A stretch of DNA of 64,000 nt from assembly GCF_900104895.1 (NCBI RefSeq), contig NZ_LT629742.1, positions 1,674,001-1,738,000 on the forward strand. Direction: 5' to 3'. The translations under genes were made by a program, and so were the position numbers. Below are positions 63,665 to 64,000 of this stretch, piece by piece. How positions within the stretch are numbered: position 1 is the first letter of the stretch; each line of letters starts with the position of its first letter. The notes under the pieces are model-generated. The model worked only from the letters and a program-made list of their open reading frames with translations. It had not been told where the DNA came from and made no database searches. The stretch comes from Microterricola viridarii. Its GTDB lineage: Bacteria; Actinomycetota; Actinomycetes; Actinomycetales; Microbacteriaceae.

Positions 63665-63967
63665 ATGCCCTACATGTACATGCTTCGCTGCGTCGACGGC
63701 ACGCTCTACACGGGGAGCACCTGGGGCCTCGACGGCCGCCTGGTGCAGCATCAGTCTGGTTCCGGCGCCAAGTACACGGCGCGGCGGTTGCCGGTGCGCC
63801 TCGTCTACTACGAGGAGTTCGACAGCATCGCGGCCGCGTTCGCCCGCGAACACACCGTGCAGGGCTGGCTGCGCCGTCGCAAGGATGCGCTGATCGCGGG
63901 AGGCCCGGGCATGCGCGTGCGGGAGGACGGCGTGCACGAGCCCGCGCGTTGGGCCGCTGAGGGCTAG
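63665..63967 (+). CDS. GIY-YIG nuclease-domain protein (URI type)
   Basis: A 100-residue single-domain protein of the YhbQ/UPF0213 group. GIY-YIG elements are [16 protein letters not shown], followed by the Arg-containing helix [11 protein letters not shown] and the catalytic Glu in YYEEF. A weak Shine-Dalgarno precedes ATG 63665. A DNA-repair or DNA-processing role is likely from the family; activity is not established for this group. It is flanked on both sides by palindromic repeats. Confidence 0.88.
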   Translation: MPYMYMLRCVDGTLYTGSTWGLDGRLVQHQSGSGAKYTARRLPVRLVYYEEFDSIAAAFAREHTVQGWLRRRKDALIAGGPGMRVREDGVHEPARWAAEG

Positions 63968-63981
63968 CGCGGTCTGGTTGA

Positions 63982-64000
63982 CTCCGCGGCTTCGGGGGCT
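63982..64000. repeat. Start of another long palindromic element, cut by the window
   Basis: CCGCGGCTTCGGGGGCT matches the beginning of the long elements at 63271 and 63401. The cluster continues beyond the window. Confidence 0.75.

Noticed and set aside
1-64000. Prophage, integrase, toxin-antitoxin, restriction or biosynthetic cluster
   Set aside because: No gene of these classes was recognised on either strand.

Overview
The window is about 70% GC and almost fully coding. Actinobacterial traits include frequent GTG/TTG starts, several apparently leaderless genes, a coproporphyrin-type ferrochelatase, a glnA4-type ethanolamine locus, and GluRS next to tRNA-Gln with no GlnRS in view. The block leuC-leuD-murA-plsC-gpsA-ddl and the overall style suggest a chromosomal segment of a Microbacteriaceae-like bacterium. 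That placement is inference. I see no prophage, insertion sequence, CRISPR array or rRNA.

Layout. 0-3.1 kb: the end of a phosphofructokinase gene, a NUDIX hydrolase, and a PiT phosphate transporter with a small membrane partner. 3.1-4.3 kb: a non-coding array of five ~61-nt near-perfect hairpins separated by repeated spacers. 4.3-7.3 kb: divergent uracil-type and AzgA-type nucleobase permeases. 7.3-14.2 kb: a locus for ethanolamine use through gamma-glutamylation (FadR-type regulator, SDR, aldehyde dehydrogenase, gamma-glutamyl hydrolase, GlnA4-like ligase, divergent Eat permease). 14.3-19.95 kb: a DUF4190 protein, aspartase, and an L-fuconate-type fragment (FAH hydrolase, dehydratase, FadR-type regulator). 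20.3-24 kb: an Ada/AlkA-type glycosylase, a membrane protein, and a frameshifted RNB ribonuclease. 24-31 kb: proS, a DUF2867 oxidoreductase, ferrochelatase, and a TetR/MFS pair with a clear operator. 31-36.3 kb: leuB-ilvE-FAH, a PLP enzyme and a divergent LysR regulator. 36.3-43.3 kb: gltX, a TrxR-like flavoprotein, tRNA-Gln, and a Dcu transporter/M20 peptidase/APC permease operon. 43.4-48.2 kb: a class A PBP, an MBL-fold hydrolase, a lipid kinase, and two identical tRNA-Glu genes around a repeat cluster. 48.2-51.2 kb: DsbA-like, CcdA-like and MFS genes. 51.2-54.2 kb: threonine catabolism (tdh-kbl) behind a hairpin that can hide the tdh ribosome-binding site, and a YqhA-like protein. 54.3-56.6 kb: a yybP-ykoY-like RNA, TerC and a PP2C phosphatase. 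56.6-63.1 kb: a leucine leader peptide, leuCD, murA, plsC, gpsA and ddl. The window ends with another repeat cluster and a GIY-YIG protein.

Themes. Leucine synthesis is split between leuB-ilvE and leuCD, with a short Leu-rich leader peptide before leuC. Much of the rest is scavenging of small nitrogenous or organic molecules: ethanolamine, aspartate, C4-dicarboxylates, dipeptides, nucleobases, threonine and deoxy-sugar acids. Intergenic gaps repeatedly hold one family of imperfect palindromes with shared ends (GGCTTCGG...CCTCGAGCC), in four clusters plus the right edge. The 3.1-4.1 kb hairpin array is a different element and the best candidate for something undescribed.
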